Below are positions 17,215-26,700 of a stretch of 33,087 nucleotides of DNA, piece by piece; position 1 is the first letter of the stretch; the number at the start of each line of letters is the position of its first letter. Source of the stretch: Lentisphaeria bacterium (GTDB lineage: Bacteria; Verrucomicrobiota; Lentisphaeria; Victivallales; Victivallaceae). The notes under the pieces were generated by a model. It searched no databases, had not been told where the DNA came from, and worked only from the letters and a program-made list of their open reading frames with translations. The stretch spans positions 1-33,087 of the forward strand of contig JAFTJQ010000085.1 of NCBI GenBank assembly GCA_017456285.1, in the 5' to 3' direction. A program made the position numbers and the translations under genes.

Positions 17215-18476
17215 TATTGCACCTCATCTTGCTGATTGTCGGCGAAAATTCCGAAAAGTGTCTCTTTCCCCTGCTGAATCAAATTGTCAATTTCTTCTTC
17301 AGAATAGAATTCAGCGAGCGGAAATTTATTTTTGAGAATCATTATTTTTTCTTTCAGGAAAGTTTTGGTTGCTTCGCCTGATTCATCGACGGAGAGAATA
17401 TCTCCGAGGAGCGGATTATTGGCGAGCAATGTATTTTTGTCAAGCTTGCGATAGAGATTTAATTTGAGGTTGTTGATGAAAAATCTATCACCTGCAATTA
17501 ATTTAAGTTCCTGAATAATCTCCTGTCGGGCTTCATTCAATAATTTACGGCAATAATCGCTTCTGCCGCTTAAAGTTACTTCAGTGAAAATTAATTCGCA
17601 ATTTTTATGAAGTTCAGCCACTTTTTCAGTCTCAATCGCTATTTTATCCGCAAAGGTTCGGTCGCTGTCAACATCGCTTAAGTCAATTTCCAAACTTACA
17701 AAATCTATTGTACTGCACTCAATAAATTCAATTTCTGTCTGCAAAGATTCATCAACTTTCACCAAATATGCCCCTTTTGGGGTGTCTTGATTGATATTTA
17801 AGCCCTGCAAACTTCCGGAATAGACAATTTGCGGTTTTTCGCTTCGCAAAATTCCGCCGTTATGAATATGCCCTAATGCCCAATAGTCAAACTTGGCAGA
17901 ACTTAAATCGCTCAAGCGGCAATTTGAGTAGCATCCGATTTCGTCATTATCGCCGTAACTGCTTGTGCCGCCGATATTTGCGTGTAAAAGAGCAATTTTG
18001 AAGTAATTTTCGTTTAAGTTGTTGCCATTAAAGTATTTACTCAAGTTTTCGGCGGCATTGTCATTGTGGTAACTGATTCCTGCGACAATGGTTTTTAGTT
18101 CAGGGAGTTCGATTGTTTCAACTTTTTCCGCAGAGAAAAATTTTACCTTGTCGCTGAATGAAAAATCTTCAAAAATTTTTATATTGTTGTCATGGTTGCC
18201 GCTTGTGGCAAAAACTCTGATATTTGCCTCGCTTAATTTATCCACGCCGTTTTTGAAACTCATTCTCTGCTTGAGCAGCGGCATCGGATTATCAAAAATA
18301 TCGCCTGCAATAAGCACGAAATCAACTTTCAATGTAATTGCTTTGTCGACTAATTTCTGCCAACTGAGCAAGGTTGAATCTGCAATAATTTTTTTAGTTT
18401 CCGCATCGCATTTGGCGGCGACACTTTTGAAAGTCGCCCCTAAATGCAGGTCAGCGCAATGTATAAATTTAACCAT
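17214..18476 (-). CDS. SbcD/Mre11-like metallophosphoesterase (YhaO type)
   Basis: A 420-residue nuclease of the calcineurin-like phosphoesterase family. All metal motifs are present in order: HCADLHLG (6-13), AGDIFD (about 57-62), SGNHD (about 91-95), LLHAN and GHIHNGG. The C-terminal 180 residues would form capping and ATPase-contact domains. It is the expected partner of the SbcC-like ATPase encoded directly downstream with a one-base overlap, together processing DNA ends or hairpins. A possible promoter overlaps the preceding terminator hairpin: TTTAAT (18534-18539), 17 bases, TAAAAT (18511-18516). The Shine-Dalgarno is weak (AAGAAA). Confidence 0.92.
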   Translation of the reverse strand: MVKFIHCADLHLGATFKSVAAKCDAETKKIIADSTLLSWQKLVDKAITLKVDFVLIAGDIFDNPMPLLKQRMSFKNGVDKLSEANIRVFATSGNHDNNIKIFEDFSFSDKVKFFSAEKVETIELPELKTIVAGISYHNDNAAENLSKYFNGNNLNENYFKIALLHANIGGTSSYGDNDEIGCYSNCRLSDLSSAKFDYWALGHIHNGGILRSEKPQIVYSGSLQGLNINQDTPKGAYLVKVDESLQTEIEFIECSTIDFVSLEIDLSDVDSDRTFADKIAIETEKVAELHKNCELIFTEVTLSGRSDYCRKLLNEARQEIIQELKLIAGDRFFINNLKLNLYRKLDKNTLLANNPLLGDILSVDESGEATKTFLKEKIMILKNKFPLAEFYSEEEIDNLIQQGKETLFGIFADNQQDEVQ

Positions 18477-18491
18477 AACAATTCTTTTTCT

Positions 18492-18528
18492 TAAAAAAAT
18501 AAGTGACTATATTTTAGCACATAGCCAC
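18492..18528 (-). terminator. Terminator after citrate synthase
   Basis: On the minus strand GTGGCTAT pairs with ATAGTCAC (18521-18528 with 18503-18510; one G-U) and is followed by TTATTTTTTT. It separates citrate synthase from the five-gene unit downstream. Confidence 0.75.
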
Positions 18529-18544
18529 CTATTATTAAACACTA

Positions 18545-19828
18545 TTATTTGCCGTAATCCGCAGGTACCTTGCCGATATAAATCTGACGAGGTCTTACAA
18601 TTTTGGTGTGATGTCCGATCATCTCTTTCCAGTGGGCAATCCAGCCGGGCAAGCGGGCGAGTGCAAACATTACGGTGAACATATTTGACGGGATACCTAA
18701 TGCCCGATAGACGATTCCGGTGTAGAAATCGACATTCGGATAGAGGTTTCTCTCGATAAAGTACTCATCATGCAAAGCAACCTGTTCAAGTTCCATTGCT
18801 ACTTCGTACAACGGGTCTTTGTTTTTCATAGTTGAAAGCAGTTTATGGCACTCGGACTTAATGATTTTCGCTCTCGGGTCGTAAGTTTTGTAAACACGGT
18901 GTCCGAAGCCCATCAAGCGGAAAGTATCATTTTTATCTTTGGCTCTGGCGACGAATTTTTTTACATCACCGCCGTCGGCAACAATCATGTCAAGCATCTC
19001 GACGACCGCCTGATTTGCTCCTCCGTGAAGTGGGCCTGAAAGTGCGGAGATACCTGCTGAAATGGTTGCATACAAATTCACCTGTGCCGAACCGATAGTG
19101 CGAACTGCTGTGGTTGAACAGTTTTGCTCGTGGTCAGCGTGGAGAATTAATAGAATATTCAATAGCTTCACAATTTCCGGCTTGATGTCATACGGTTTCA
19201 CCGGAGAATCGAACATCATATTCAGGAAGTTAGCACAGTAATTCAAATCGTGCCGCGGATAAACCACCGGTTCGCCGATGTTTTTCTTGTAAGCAAAAGC
19301 CGCCATGGTACGCACGGTTGAGATCAAACGGGCGGCAGATAAGTCAATATCCTCGTCCAGAGAGAGCAAGTCCACATTCGGATAGAATACCGCCAAAGCA
19401 TTAATCATGGTAGAAAGTATGTGCATCGGGTGCGCCCCGCGAGGGAAGTGGTCGAAAAAGTGACGCATATCCTCATGCAAAAGCGAATTTTGATTCAAAA
19501 GTTTTGAAAATTTCAAACGCTCTTCAGGGTTAGCAAGTTTGCCGTGGATAAGCAAATAAGCAACTTGGGTAAAAGAACACTTCTCTACTAACTCCTCAAT
19601 CGGAATCCCGCGGTAACGCAAAATTCCTTTCTCGCCGTCAACGAAAGTAATGCTGCTGTAGCATGAAGCTGTATTCATAAAACTCGGGTCGAGCGTCACA
19701 TAACCGGTTGTTTTCCGCAAGCCGCTGATATCTACAGCTTTTTCATTTTCTGTGCCGATTACGATAGGCAAATCGATTGATTTATCGCCTATTTTCAGTT
19801 CGGCAAATTGTTTTTTTTCTTCACTCAT
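18545..19828 (-). CDS. gltA: Citrate synthase (type II, hexameric-type length)
   Basis: A 427-residue enzyme that condenses oxaloacetate and acetyl-CoA to citrate, first step of the TCA cycle. The catalytic triad is visible: His268 in GPLHGGAN, His310 in GFGHRVYK and Asp366 in NVDFYTG. Length equals that of the E. coli enzyme, and the N-terminal beta domain (residues 8-60) typical of type II enzymes is present. A Met five codons upstream (ATG 19841-19843) has no Shine-Dalgarno and contains GGAG itself; that GGAG is 9 bases before ATG 19826-19828, so I placed the start there. It is a single-gene unit with its own promoter and terminator. Confidence 0.97.
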   Translation of the reverse strand: MSEEKKQFAELKIGDKSIDLPIVIGTENEKAVDISGLRKTTGYVTLDPSFMNTASCYSSITFVDGEKGILRYRGIPIEELVEKCSFTQVAYLLIHGKLANPEERLKFSKLLNQNSLLHEDMRHFFDHFPRGAHPMHILSTMINALAVFYPNVDLLSLDEDIDLSAARLISTVRTMAAFAYKKNIGEPVVYPRHDLNYCANFLNMMFDSPVKPYDIKPEIVKLLNILLILHADHEQNCSTTAVRTIGSAQVNLYATISAGISALSGPLHGGANQAVVEMLDMIVADGGDVKKFVARAKDKNDTFRLMGFGHRVYKTYDPRAKIIKSECHKLLSTMKNKDPLYEVAMELEQVALHDEYFIERNLYPNVDFYTGIVYRALGIPSNMFTVMFALARLPGWIAHWKEMIGHHTKIVRPRQIYIGKVPADYGK

Positions 19829-19878
19829 ATTATAAATCTCCATTCATTCAAAGATTTCGTCAACACAATCCAAACTAT

Positions 19879-19906
19879 ATTATAGCATTATTTTTGTTTT
19901 TTTCAA
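19879..19906 (-). promoter_or_regulatory. gltA: Promoter of citrate synthase
   Basis: On the minus strand TTGAAA (19901-19906) stands 16 bases before a perfect TATAAT (19879-19884). The leader before the ATG is about 45 bases. Confidence 0.65.
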
Positions 19907-19987
19907 ATATTAAAAAGAAAATATAATAGTTTTATTAATTTTTGTAAATGCGATTTGCAAAAAAACAACTTTTTTTTATAAAAATGC

Positions 19988-20016
19988 TTGCTTTTTGCTT
20001 GACCTTGGTGTATGTT
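19988..20016 (+). promoter_or_regulatory. Possible promoter in the gap before the giant gene
   Basis: TTGCTT (19988-19993) and TATGTT (20011-20016) are 17 bases apart, pointing to the small ORF at 20053. The match is partial and unproven. Confidence 0.25.
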
Positions 20017-20052
20017 GTACGGTGTGTAATTATTTTCACGGAGTGTGTAGAA

Positions 20053-20385
20053 ATGTATAAAATTGAAAACACAAAAGATGTAAGTATTTGCATATCAACG
20101 AGAAACGACTTTGATAAACGCGTTATCAATGGCGTAGTTTCTTCGTGTGATATGGGGCTTATTCTATGTGTCAAAATTGCGAATCACTTTGATACTCAAG
20201 CACTTACAACTTCGGCTTGTGCTTTTGACAGAGTTATTACTGTAAATGGTGCATTTTCAACTTGTGAAGGTGATTATAAATTCGGCATGGTCAGGATTGC
20301 AAAGTCTTGCCGTTGGGGTGAAGTTAAGAATAATTCATTGTATAACGGAGGACGGCAGAGAGTTTTTTGCCGGTACAGACTATGA
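20053..20385 (+). CDS. Doubtful small cysteine-containing ORF of unknown function
   Basis: A 110-residue frame from ATG 20053 (GGAG 9 bases ahead) to TGA 20383-20385. It begins MYKIENTKDVSICISTRNDF, contains about eight cysteines, and has no recognised domain, signal or membrane span. The same frame is open upstream to an ATG at 19948, which would add a hydrophobic N-terminal stretch but lacks a clear ribosome site. It could be a real orphan protein, a decayed gene remnant, or a chance frame. It lies between citrate synthase and the hairpins before the giant gene. Confidence 0.25.
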   Translation: MYKIENTKDVSICISTRNDFDKRVINGVVSSCDMGLILCVKIANHFDTQALTTSACAFDRVITVNGAFSTCEGDYKFGMVRIAKSCRWGEVKNNSLYNGGRQRVFCRYRL

Positions 20386-20429
20386 GCGAATGTGTTGTTT
20401 GGAAAAATACTGTAAATACTAAATCATCG

Positions 20430-20585
20430 GCAACCCCGTCACTCTAAAAAAAGAGCGGCAAGGGTTGCTTTGCGTTTTTTAGGAGAAAGGAAAAACTTTT
20501 TTCTTGACTGAAAGAAAAAAGGTTTTTCCTCTCTCCTAAAACCACTCACCTTTTCAAAAAAGAAAGCAATACTTTTTTGAGAAAA
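20430..20585. repeat. Three stacked hairpins in the leader region of the giant gene
   Basis: Hairpin A pairs GCAACCC (20430-20436) with GGGTTGC (20462-20468), with an inner CTCT/AGAG. Hairpin B pairs 20477-20503 with 20514-20541 over 26 base pairs, with one mismatch, one bulge and a 10-base loop. Hairpin C pairs 20551-20562 with 20572-20585, with a 2-base bulge. This dense structure resembles a mobile intergenic repeat or a strong terminator/insulator block. Which strand it serves is unclear. Confidence 0.6.
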
Positions 20586-20616
20586 TGGCAGGATAGTGAT
20601 TGATTTATAATGAGAG

Positions 20617-20650
20617 TATCTCAGGATTCTCAGGGATCTCAAGGCTCTCA
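20617..20650. repeat. Short tandem repeat of (A/T)CTCAGG-type units
   Basis: The core TCTCA is repeated four times at about 8-9 base steps (ATCTCAGG, TTCTCAGG, ATCTCAAG, CTCTCAAT), and the outer GAGAG/CTCTC can pair. It sits 85-118 bases upstream of the giant gene, just after a TATAAT (20606-20611). Function unknown; slippage could vary copy number. Confidence 0.4.
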
Positions 20651-20720
20651 ATAATGATAAAGAAAAATTAGAATATTATACATATTATATATATAAACAA
20701 AAAAATAGTTAACTATTAAC

Positions 20721-20728
20721 AGAAAGGA
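20721..20728 (+). promoter_or_regulatory. Ribosome binding site that fixes the start of the giant gene
   Basis: AGAAAGGA lies 6 bases before ATG 20735. The in-frame TAA at 20717-20719 excludes any longer protein. The preceding 20660-20700 is AT-rich with several TATATA-like elements but no convincing -35. Confidence 0.7.
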
Positions 20729-20734
20729 CTCGAT

Positions 20735-23700
20735 ATGAGTACAACAATTTATGTTAATTCCACTTGGAAGAGTGGAGAAAAAGTTACGATCGACGGAGTT
20801 GAATACACTGTCGGTACCGACGCATTTACAAGTTATGATGGTGCATTGAATTATGCAAAAAATAATTCAACAGCACGCAATGCAACTATCGTGATGATGA
20901 AGAATTCCAGTGTTTCGGGAAATTGCATTGATCAAAATACTCATAAGGGCTACTACAATTTGAAAGTAACAATTCAAGATGGGGCTGTTATGGGTAACGC
21001 AAATAGTAAATGGGATATGACTTATGCCTTTACTGTTGAAGCTGGTGGTGTATTGCAGTCTGCACGTCCTGCATCAGCAGGATATGGTTATACACATGTT
21101 AAAAATGTTATGACTATCGGTGAAGCCGATGCTGAAAAACAGGCGGTTGTAGATTTCATTAATTCTCCGACTATTCCATACAAAACGATGTGTATCAGTG
21201 TTCTTTACAATGGTACACTGAATGTTACAAATGCTATTTTTAAGGTCGGTGATCTCGGAATGATTGGAAAATCTGAATTTACTGACAGTACTATCGAAGT
21301 TGCAGGATCAATTGGTTTTGCTGCCGGAACTCAAACCTGTGCAGGCAAACACTCAATGACAAATTCCACAATGACAGTTAAAGGTCATGACTTGCGTGGC
21401 GATAGTACATATTCTGCAGCAGATTGCAATCGTATTGCTAATTTGATTATGGATAATTCAACAATTATCATTGATGACGGTGTTGAAAATACTGCTGCTG
21501 ATGTTGTTGAACTTGGTGTTCTGAAAAGCGGTTTCTTGAATTCTAAAAAAGAATTGATTATGCAGAATAACTCCAAGATTACGGTTGAAGCAGGTACTCA
21601 AATTAATTTGCTTTATAATGTTTCTATGTCTGATTCAGTAATTGAAGGAGGAAACTTCAGCATTGTTTCTGGCGATCTTACTATGACAGGCAAATCAAAT
21701 CTTGATATCGCAGTATTGGATATTGCGGCAGAGAAAAAGATTGTTATCGACAATACTGCTTCAATCGTTGCAGATGCTTTGACCGGTACCGGTACTATTG
21801 AAATTAATGTAGTTGATGCAGTTGCAGGATTGGATAAAGTTATTGATTTGGCAGACGGTGCAGATACTACCGGTTTGATTGATAGAATTACTGTTAAACA
21901 GGACGGTTATTCAGCACTTATCAAAGACGGTGATGTTTATGTGGCAGCTTATCTCTATGTGGAAAGCGGTGTAGTTTCCGATATTACTGCTGCTTTAAGT
22001 TCCGCAGAGGGTAGAGTTGTTCAGATCAGCGGCAGATATGTCGATGTCGATCAAGCAACTATGGATGCGATTGCAAACGGCAATGTCAAATTTGCCGCAG
22101 GTACAATGTTATTTTTGGCAGAGGGTGTAACAACTGCTTACACTGATGCTAATTTGACTCTCAAAGAATTCGGCGTAAAAACCGACCTCGTTGACGGTGT
22201 AGTTGATTTGGCTGCTGACAATGCGATTGTAGCAGAGGACATTGAAAGCGATGCAAATATCGAGCTTACCACCGGAAATACTGTTGAGGGTGATGCAGAA
22301 GTTCGTGCTGATGTTACCGGTAAAGATGTAACACTTTCAAACAGCAAAAACCTCGCTGTTACCGGTTCAGTAAGCGGTTCAAATGTTGAAATTAACAATG
22401 CTGACGATGCGGTTTTGGACGGCGGCAGTGATGATTACAGTGCTAAAATCAGTGCTGATGAAAAAATTACTTTCGTCAATGACGGTCACGCAGTTGTCAA
22501 TATGAGTGCTAAAACAATTGAAATTGAAAACAATAGCGTAAATACTATTACCGGTAGTAAGTTAGAGGCTGAAACTGTCATCATTGATGCGAAAGAAAAT
22601 GCTGACGGTGTCGTTTCTAAAACTGAAATCATTGCGACTAATGTTGAAATTGCTGATCAGACTGTTTCTGATAGCAAAATTACAGGTCGTGTTCAAATTA
22701 CTGCTGATACCAGCTTGATTGATACCGAGGCAACAGGTGTTGTTTCTGTCGGTTTCGATAAAGAAAATACGGCTGATACGACTTTGACTCTCGGCGGCGA
22801 AACTACCATTGATACTTTGTATGTCGGCAAAGAGGGCAGAGAAAATAATTACAAAGTGGAAGTTGCCGGAGAGGATGCAGATGTTACTTTGAACAACCTT
22901 TACTCTCGTACTGATTCAGAGTTTGTTGTTTCTGATAAGGCTGAAGTTAATATAGGTTACTGGCAGAGCAAGGGTAATGTTGTTGTTGACAATGCGACAG
23001 TCAATCACAATGGTTGGAATATGTATGTTTACAACAATGACAGCACTTCAGTTTCTAAAATTACTTTGAAAAACGGTGCAGTTTTGAATTCAAATAATAG
23101 CGTCGGCATCGTTCTCGGTAACAAAAATGACAGTTCGGCAGCAGCTATCGGTAATGCTGAATTGGTTTTGGAAGGTAAATCAACTTTGAATGTTACCAAC
23201 TTGACCTTGCAGGCAGAGGGTGAAGTCGAAGAAGTTGCAGGCGAAAAAGCCGCAACAAGTATGACTATTAATGATTCAGAAGTTAATGTTGCAACAACTC
23301 TTACCAATAACAGCGTAATTAATATCGTGATGGGTGCAGAAGATTTGTCTGACGGTGTTGACGATGTTAATATTAATGCAAAAGCAATCAAAGGCAGTGG
23401 TACAATTATTATCGATGCAACCAAGTTTGCCGGCGGAGTTGACAAAGTAATCAACGTCAGCGAAGCAGGCGATGTTACAGTTGTTTTCAAAGAAGGTACT
23501 GCGGCAGAGGGCGTAAAAATGCTCGTCAATGAAGAGGGCGACGTTTTCGTTTCTGATGTAAAGGCGGAAACTCTCTATGTCGATGCAAATTTCAAGGGCG
23601 AATTCGGCGATATGGTCGGCGAGGGCATGTACTTGGGTATCAATGCTTTTGTTGATATGGATTCAGCAGTAAACGCTCTTGAAAATAACGAAACAACTAT

Positions 23701-26700
23701 TGTATTATCAAGCGATGCTGCAATGACAGCAGATCCTGCTTTCAAATTGAATATTATTTCCGGCGACGGCAAAGATCATACTTTGAAGATTGATTCAGTT
23801 ATTGATGTTGATGCTGAATTTGCCAAAGAAATCAATATTGATTCTGCTTTGTTCATGGCATACTATAATAATCACAAAGTTGTGGTTAATGGTGACTTGA
23901 AAGGCGGTTTCTACAACTATACAGGTTCTATGACTTTTAATAACAGCAAGATTACTGATAGTTATGATAACTCAAATATCGGTGGTGTGGTTACTATCAA
24001 CGGTGATGGTAATTGGACTCTCGAAAATGCTCAGGCTGATAATTTGAAATATCTCAATATCGGGCGTTCTGATTGGTTGGGACAGGGTATTTTGAATTTG
24101 AATGATACCGTTGTTAAAGCAATTGGATTGAATGTTGATTCAAATAGTGCTGACAAAAAATCTCAAATCAATGCCGTTAACAGCACAATTGCTACTGTAT
24201 TGAATGATGGCATTCATGGTTACTTGACTGTCGGGGCTAACGGAGAAGTCAACTTAACTGACAGTAATTTGATTGTCGGCGGTGCTTTTACCAATAACGG
24301 TACAGTAAATGTTTCAGGCAAGAGCAGTTTGCAGCTCGGTACTATTTCCGGTGATGGTGTAATTGACATTGCCGCAGGTACAACTCTGGTTGATACCGTA
24401 ATTACCGCAGGCAATATTAATCGTCATTCAGGAACAGTTTACTTCGAAGGTGCAAATAAATTGACTGGTACTTTCTCAAACAACCCTGCTGATTGGGATA
24501 TTGTAATCAATAAGGGTGCAAGTTTGGAAATTGCCCGTAGTTCTTATGTTCTCGGTTATGACCGTGATATTACTATTAATGGTTTGATCGAAGATGCAAC
24601 CACTTTGACTGCTAATGATTTGGCAAATACAATTCTCTCTTTCAAATCTAACAGTTCATCCGGTTTCAGCGTCGGCGGAACAGGCACAAATGTAGTTACT
24701 GTCAATGATGCTTATGTCGATTTTGCAAGTACAAGCTGGAAAAATTCATACGCAACCCATACTTGGAGTTTCACTAACTCTTATGTTACTGCTGCAAGTT
24801 TCGGTAATAATAATGCAGGTGCAAGTGATACTGCTTCATGGACTGTAACTTTTGATGACAGTGTACTTGCTGCTAATTATATCAAAACCGGTAAGGGTAT
24901 GATTTATAACTTTACCAATGGTTCACAGGCAAGTGCAGGATCAATGAGAATTGAGGGTGTTTTGAATGTTACAAGCGGCAGTAAAGTTTCAATTACTGCT
25001 TACCAGAATAATAAAAACGATGCTGCTGACGAGCATGGTGATATTACAGGAACAGTTGTCGTTGACAATGCGACATTGGATATCAATGGTGCTAAAACCC
25101 AGGAAGTTGAGTTGTTCTCAGGCGCAGAACTTACTGTTAAAAATAATGGTAAGTTGAACTTGAATGGACGCGCTCTTGATGTTATGACAGGTGCTGAATT
25201 CAATGTAGAAAATACCACTTTTGAGGCTGCTGAAGTCAATAACGCAGGTGCAATCAACATTAACGGTGCTCATTTCAGTGTAGATACTGTGAATAATAAT
25301 GGTACTGTCAATATTTCAGGTGAAAGCAATATTAACGGTACATTTGCCGGAAAAGCAGTTAAATTTGCTGACGGTACGATTTTGACCTCAACTGACGGCG
25401 TTAAGTTTGATAACACGCTCAGCGGTGCTGATATGACTTTCGGCAAGGGCGATTTCGATATGAATGGCTTTTATGTTTATTCAAATGATGATGTTGTCTT
25501 TGCAGAGGGTGCTGATGTCGATGTTGCAACTACTTTCGCTACTTACGACAGCGGTACAGTTAAAGTTGAAAAGGGTGCAGTCGCTGATGCTCTGTCTATT
25601 TATTTCAACGGCGGAAACATTGAAGTAAGCGGTAAATTGAGTGCTAAGAAAACAAGTGACGGCGGTTTTATTTTGAATGGAGCAGATGATACTGTTACCA
25701 TTAATAAGGGCGGTGTTTTGGATGTAAACTATGTTGATATTGGCAAAGCAAGTGGAAATTCAACAGTTGAAGTTTACGGCGAGGCTAAAACTTCATTCAA
25801 ACTTTCTGATGGCAACAAGGGCGGCAAATTCACTTGGAATATCTATGACGGCGGTTCATTAACTGCTGAAAAATATGGTATTGAGATGAATAATGCTGAA
25901 TCTGCAATCAATATTTATGGCGATGTAACTGCGGCTCAAGTCTCTAACGCAGGTTCAATCACCGTTGATGGCGGTAACTTGAATGTCGCAGGTACTTTTA
26001 CCAATAACGGTACAGTTAATGTTTCAGGCGAATCAACCCTCAATATTGACAAGTATAATAACGGCGGGTTTGTTTGGGGCAAAGCAATTCAGTTGCTTGA
26101 CGGTGCGATTATCAAAGATTCTAATGTCGGCGGTTATGTCGATGCAGTCGGTAAAGTTACTTTCCGCGGCGATAATACTTTCGGCACAATTCAGGACTTT
26201 GAAGCAAGTTATATTGATAACAATGAAGCTGTAAATAATACTGAAATGATCATCGAAAAGGGTGCTTCCGTAACTACTGAATCTGCGAAGTTTAATCTCG
26301 GCTTCGGTGATAAATTGAGTGTTTACGGTAACTTGGAAGATGCAAAGGCTGCTTATGAGGCAGGAACTTTGACACCAGATGATTACTCTTTGGATGCTCA
26401 AAAGGGTATGTTATTCCAGGGCAATCGTGCTGATGATGTTACTACTTTCAACGTTAATGATGCTTATGTAAGACTCGGTGCAAATGAGCAGAGTGTCGCT
26501 AATGCGAAGGATGAATACAAAGACCAGCGTGTCGGTACTTATAACTTCAACTGGACTAATGCTGTTGTTGAAGCAGAAGAAACCTTTGATTTCAAGGATT
26601 CAGGTGAATACAACGGTAACTACAACTTCAACTTGGATAATACCGTTTTGAAAGTCGGTGCAGTTGAAACTGATAAATCTTATGCTGATGCTGAAAATAA

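Noticed and set aside
18088-18678. 196-codon plus-strand frame opposite the YhaO and citrate synthase genes
   Set aside because: It overlaps two strongly supported genes and the terminator between them, and its protein is a low-complexity Ser/Leu-rich shadow.
20617-20650. CRISPR-like short repeats
   Set aside because: Units are only 8-9 bases with no unique spacers.
20439-20651. 70-codon minus-strand frame over the hairpins
   Set aside because: It consists of the hairpin arms and the TCTCA repeat (LRSLRILR) and has no coding character.
23029-23529. 166-codon minus-strand frame inside the giant gene, with several similar ones (22138-22398, 31078-31467, 31861-32250, 32608-32988)
   Set aside because: Their Ser/Thr/Val/Leu-rich products result from antisense reading of the Asn/Asp/Val-rich repeats; the plus frame is continuous and has a ribosome site.
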